This document shows, in pieces, positions 37,864 through 41,080 of a stretch of 41,080 nt of DNA. Both the position numbers and the translations under genes were made by a program. The notes beneath the pieces were generated by a model that was not told the DNA's origin, did no database searches, and saw only the letters and a program-made list of their open reading frames with translations. Source of the DNA: Alphaproteobacteria bacterium (lineage in GTDB: Bacteria; Pseudomonadota; Alphaproteobacteria; JAEULC01). Positions within the stretch are counted from its first letter, which is position 1. Each line of letters begins with the position of its first letter. The DNA lies in NCBI GenBank assembly GCA_023150455.1, contig JAKLKW010000018.1, forward strand, positions 1 to 41,080, given 5' to 3'.

Positions 37864-39081
37864 ATGCATCGCGTCGCCATCACCGGTCTGGGCTGCATCT
37901 CGGCCCTGGGCAACGACGTCGCGTCGTTCTGGAGCGCCTTGAAGGCCGGCCAGAGCGGCATCGGCCCGGTCGTCGCCGTGCCGCACCAGCACCTCAACAT
38001 CAAGATCGCGGCCGAGGTGAAGAACTTCGACCCGGCGCAGCATTTCGACGAGAAGCGCCTGCTGCTGCTCGATCGCTTCTCGCAGTTCGCGCTGCTGGCC
38101 GCGCGCGAGGCGGTCAAGGCCTCGGGCATCTCGTTCAAGGGCGACCTCGGCCGCGAGACCGCCGTCATCATCGGCACCGGCGCCGGCGGCATGAACACGC
38201 TCGAGGACGCCTATGCGCGGCTGCACGGGCACAACGGGTCGTCCTCGCGCCAGATCCCGCTGACCATCCCGCGCCTGATGGTGAGCGCCGCGGCCAGCCA
38301 CGTGACCATGGAGTTCGGCGTCACCGGCCCGTCCTTCGCGGTGTCCTCGGCCTGCTCGTCCGCCAACCACGCGATCGGCGAGGCGTTCTGGATGGTCAAG
38401 ACCGGGCGCGCGCGCGCCGCGCTCGCCGGCGGCAGCGAGGCCTGCATCACGCTCGGCACCATGAAGGCGTGGGAGGCGCTGCGCGTGCTGGCGCCCGACA
38501 CCTGCCGGCCGTTCAGCGGCGGGCGCAAGGGCATGGTGCTGGGCGAGGGCGGCGGCGTCGCCGTGCTGGAGCGCATGGAGGACGCGCGCGCGCGCGGCGC
38601 CGTGATCCTGGCCGAGCTCGCCGGCTTCGGCATGACGTCGGACGCGGGCGACATCGTGCAGCCCTCCGACGCGGGCGCCGCCGGGGCGATGAGCAAGGCC
38701 ATGCAGGACGGCCAGATCGACCCGGGCGACGTCGGCTACGTCAACGCGCACGGCACCGGCACGATGGCCAACGACGCGACCGAGACGCGCGCGCTCAAGC
38801 TCGCCTTCGGCAACCACGTGCGCAAGCTGATGATCTCGTCGACCAAGTCGATGCACGGCCACGTGCTCGGCGGCGCCGGCGCGATCGAGCTGGTGGCCGC
38901 GACCATGGCCGTGCACGAGGGCGTGATCCCGCCCACCGCCAACTACCAGCGGCCCGACCCGGCCTGCGACCTGGACTATGTTCCCGGCACCGCGCGCGAG
39001 GCGCGCGTCGACGCGGCCTTGAGCAACTCCTTCGCCTTCGGTGGATTGAACGCCGTGCTGGCGCTGAAGCGGGCGGCCTGA
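37864..39081 (+). CDS. Beta-ketoacyl-ACP synthase (FabF/NodE-like)
   Basis: This 405-residue condensing enzyme has the Cys-His-His triad: C164 in SSACSSANHA, H296 in NAHGTGT and H333 in KSMHGHVLGGAG, with K328. The chain starts HRVAITGLGCISALGNDVAS, as in KAS II enzymes. It extends acyl-ACP by two carbons using malonyl-ACP. The ACP gene ends eight bases upstream, so the pair probably works together, distinct from the core fatty acid synthase. It converges on the Gfo/Idh/MocA gene; one hairpin covers the stop. Confidence 0.93.
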   Translation: MHRVAITGLGCISALGNDVASFWSALKAGQSGIGPVVAVPHQHLNIKIAAEVKNFDPAQHFDEKRLLLLDRFSQFALLAAREAVKASGISFKGDLGRETAVIIGTGAGGMNTLEDAYARLHGHNGSSSRQIPLTIPRLMVSAAASHVTMEFGVTGPSFAVSSACSSANHAIGEAFWMVKTGRARAALAGGSEACITLGTMKAWEALRVLAPDTCRPFSGGRKGMVLGEGGGVAVLERMEDARARGAVILAELAGFGMTSDAGDIVQPSDAGAAGAMSKAMQDGQIDPGDVGYVNAHGTGTMANDATETRALKLAFGNHVRKLMISSTKSMHGHVLGGAGAIELVAATMAVHEGVIPPTANYQRPDPACDLDYVPGTAREARVDAALSNSFAFGGLNAVLALKRAA

Positions 39082-39089
39082 AGGCCGCC
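39072..39089. terminator. Bidirectional terminator hairpin with stop codon in the loop
   Basis: GGCGGCC (39072-39078) and GGCCGCC (39083-39089) form a perfect stem around TGAA, whose TGA is the ketoacyl synthase stop. The converging gene ends three bases further on. Confidence 0.7.
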
Positions 39090-39091
39090 GC

Positions 39092-40063
39092 CTACCGCCG
39101 TCCCGCGACCGCGGTTTCCGCCAGCGTGTCGCGCCAGGCCTGCAGCTGCCGGCTGATCACCAGCGCCGCCTCGAGCGCGCGACGCGCGTCGGTCGCGGTG
39201 ACCAGCGGCTCGCCGCCGCTCTCGATCACGCTCTGGAAGCTCTCGATCTCGCGCTTCAGGTTGTCGACCGGCTGGAACAGCTGCTCTTCCTGCTTGAGCT
39301 CGGGCATCGAGCCCTCGCCGCCGCCGGGCACGCGGCGCATGACCGCGAGCTTGCTGGCGTTGAGATCGAGGACGATATAGGCGTCGGGCTGGAAGATGCG
39401 CATCGTGCGCTCGGTCTTCCAGCTGACGCGGCTCGAGGTGATCATGGCGACGCAGCCGTCGGAGAAGCGGATGCGCGCGTTGGCGATGTCCTCGGCGTCG
39501 CTCAGGACCGGCACGCCGATGGCGTCGATCTGCGTCACCGGCGCCTTGACGATGTTCAGCACCAGATCGATGTCGTGGATCATCATGTCGAGCACGACGT
39601 TGATGTCGGTGCCGCGCAGCTTGAACGGCGAGATGCGCTGGCACTCGATGTAGCGCGGCCGGCGCAGCACCTTGGTCATGCTCTGCACCGCCGGGTTGAA
39701 TCGCTCCAGGTGGCCGACCTGGAACACGACGCCCTTCTCCTTGGCGATGCGGATCAGCTCGTCGGCTTCGGCCAGCGTGTTGCTGATCGGCTTCTCCAGC
39801 AGCACGTGGATGCCCTGGCGCAGGAAGTCGCGCGCGATCGGGAAATGCGCGTTGGTCGGCACGACGATGCTCACCGCGTCGACCCTGCCGAACAGCTCGC
39901 GATAGTCCATCACCGCCAGCGCGTCGTACTGCGAGGCGCAGGCCTCGGCCTTCTCGCGGTCGATGTCGCAGACAGCCACGACGCGGCCGCGGCCGATCTC
40001 GGCGTATTTCGCGGCATGATGCTTGCCGAAGTAGCCGGCGCCCACGACGCCGATCTTGATCAT
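39092..40063 (-). CDS. Gfo/Idh/MocA oxidoreductase, GnnA-like
   Basis: The 323-residue protein has the Rossmann motif GVVGAGYFG at 5-13, EKP at 90-92 (substrate/NAD contact, from LLEKPIS) and GHLERFNPAV, a text found in UDP-N-acetylglucosamine 3-dehydrogenases. DMMIHDIDLVLNI carries the likely catalytic His. GnnA oxidises UDP-GlcNAc at C3 so that GnnB can aminate it, giving amide-linked lipid A. Assignment to GnnA is by motif and context (lpxB, lpxD nearby); no gnnB is visible. The ATG at 40063 follows GGGGATCGG. Confidence 0.75.
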   Translation of the reverse strand: MIKIGVVGAGYFGKHHAAKYAEIGRGRVVAVCDIDREKAEACASQYDALAVMDYRELFGRVDAVSIVVPTNAHFPIARDFLRQGIHVLLEKPISNTLAEADELIRIAKEKGVVFQVGHLERFNPAVQSMTKVLRRPRYIECQRISPFKLRGTDINVVLDMMIHDIDLVLNIVKAPVTQIDAIGVPVLSDAEDIANARIRFSDGCVAMITSSRVSWKTERTMRIFQPDAYIVLDLNASKLAVMRRVPGGGEGSMPELKQEEQLFQPVDNLKREIESFQSVIESGGEPLVTATDARRALEAALVISRQLQAWRDTLAETAVAGRR

Positions 40064-40331
40064 TCGCTTAAACCGATCCCCCTTCTTTGCCGGACGCCGG
40101 GCGCGGCGCCGGTCGAAAGAAGCCCCCACCCTTCTGCCGGCATCATCCGTGATCCTACCTCTGGCGTCAAAGCGCGCCTGAGCCACGGCAGCCGGCCGGG
40201 ATTGTCGACAACTCTATACCGATTCGGCGCGCCGGGTCACATCCGACTTTGAATATTGTGGAGTGTCAAAGCGCTAGGAGCTATCTTGGCGCCCGGTGAC
40301 CCAGCGGCAAAGGCCGCTCGAGAGGCCAGGC

Positions 40332-41080
40332 GTGAGCCGTTCCCTCGCCTTCGTTTCGGCCGACAGCCGCCAGCTCCTCGGCTGGCTGATCCGGCGCTAC
40401 AGCCGCGCGCAGTTCGGCCGGCTAGCGCTCGCCATCGCATGCATGGGCGTCACCGCGGCGACGGCCGCCGCCTTCGCGTGGCTGGCCAAGCCCGCGCTCG
40501 ACGAGGTGTTCCAGAACCGCGACCCGCTGATGCTGGTGCTGGTTCCGCTGGCGGTCCTCGGCGTCGTCACCTTGAACGGCCTCGCGCTCTACACGCAGAA
40601 CATGATGCTGCAGTCCGTCGGCCAGCGCGTCACGGCCGAGCTGCAGGTTGAGCTGTTCGAGCATTTCGTGCGCGCCGATCTTGGCCGCCTGAGCGAGGTC
40701 AACTCCGGCAAGCTGGTGTCGCGCTGCGTCTACGACTCGATGCAGCTCGAGGCCGCCGTCTCGGACATCCTGGTCGGAATCGCGCGCGACGCGCTGATGG
40801 TCGTGCTGCTGGTCGGCGTGATGCTGGCGCGCGACTGGCAGCTGACGCTCATCACGCTCCTCCTGCTGCCGGCCCTGGCGCTCGGCATGCGCCGGATCGG
40901 CCAGCGCTCGCGCCGGGCGTCCTCCGGCATGCTGGAGGAGACCGAGCGCATGATCGCGCAGTTCGGCGAGGCCTTCGCCGGCGCGCGGCTGGTCAAGGTC
41001 TATGGCGCCGAGGACCGCGAGGTCGCCCGCGCGCGCGAGACCGCCGAGCGCCGCCGGCGCTGGTGCATGAAGATGGCGCG
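40332..41080 (+). CDS. MsbA-type lipid exporter (partial, N-terminal part)
   Basis: About 249 residues are visible, from a GTG (SRSLAFVSADSRQLLGWLIR) with GAGAGG six bases upstream. The text is the ABC exporter transmembrane domain: WLAKPALDEVFQNRDPLMLV, QSVGQRVTAELQVELFEHFV, DILVGIARDALMVVLLVGVM, and the ARLVKVYGAEDRE coupling segment, typical of MsbA. The ATP-binding half is outside the window. MsbA flips lipid A-core across the inner membrane, which agrees with the lipid A neighbourhood. It is divergent from the GnnA-like gene. Confidence 0.85.
   Translation, partial: MSRSLAFVSADSRQLLGWLIRRYSRAQFGRLALAIACMGVTAATAAAFAWLAKPALDEVFQNRDPLMLVLVPLAVLGVVTLNGLALYTQNMMLQSVGQRVTAELQVELFEHFVRADLGRLSEVNSGKLVSRCVYDSMQLEAAVSDILVGIARDALMVVLLVGVMLARDWQLTLITLLLLPALALGMRRIGQRSRRASSGMLEETERMIAQFGEAFAGARLVKVYGAEDREVARARETAERRRRWCMKMA

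Noticed and set aside
1-41080. CRISPR array, insertion sequence or prophage
   Set aside because: No regularly spaced repeats, transposase, integrase or phage structural genes were seen, despite the tRNA-Phe duplication.

Overview
The window is about 41 kb of very GC-rich, densely packed DNA. Long antisense open frames, PilZ and PAS_5 proteins, CtrA-like TTAA-N7-TTAACC boxes and a GnnA-type lipid A branch all point to an alphaproteobacterium, most likely Rhodospirillales-like. The genus cannot be fixed from the sequence alone. Most of it reads as chromosomal core and near-core genes. One short mobile-looking stretch surrounds tRNA-Phe, and no transposase, integrase, phage gene or CRISPR array was seen.

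Layout. 0-4.2 kb (minus strand): a partial DUF2889 gene, a two-CBS protein, then aroK-aroB-CNNM/CorC as a tight operon whose aroK/aroB junction carries a tandem duplication. 4.3-6.4 kb (plus): a 47-aa membrane protein overlapping a 630-aa exported protein. 6.5-8.9 kb: tRNA-Phe and a decayed second tRNA-Phe copy bracket a DUF433/DUF5615 toxin-antitoxin pair. A Phd-like/PIN pair and a hicAB pair with a palindromic operator follow. 9-14 kb: small membrane proteins, a PAS_5 protein, RidA, a class III aminotransferase, PilZ and SET proteins, and a 28-bp perfect inverted repeat. 14-19.8 kb: a protein or glycan glycosylation locus with a GT41-like transferase, a 912-aa partner and a divergent sugar epimerase whose catalytic Tyr is Phe. 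19.8-26.5 kb: catabolic genes, namely diaminopropionate ammonia-lyase with an ABC-type binding protein, an amidohydrolase, a multicopper oxidase and a 2-hydroxyacid dehydrogenase. 26.6-32.5 kb: a truncated sterol desaturase-family gene joined to a foreign C-terminal remnant, HU, a five-PAS histidine kinase and HutD.

32.7-41 kb looks like an envelope/lipid A locus: a PAP2 phosphatase, a four-helix membrane protein, a kinase-like protein fused to a catalytically dead ANL C-terminal domain, a 55-aa aromatic-rich protein, lpxB, lpxD, a private acyl carrier protein and ketoacyl synthase pair, a GnnA-like oxidoreductase, and the start of an MsbA-type exporter. These genes could together supply unusual acyl chains and an amide-linked lipid A backbone, then flip the product across the inner membrane. 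The most unusual points are the kinase-ANL fusion beside lipid A genes, the 9-codon ORF created between aroK and aroB, and the tRNA-Phe duplication around a toxin-antitoxin cassette.
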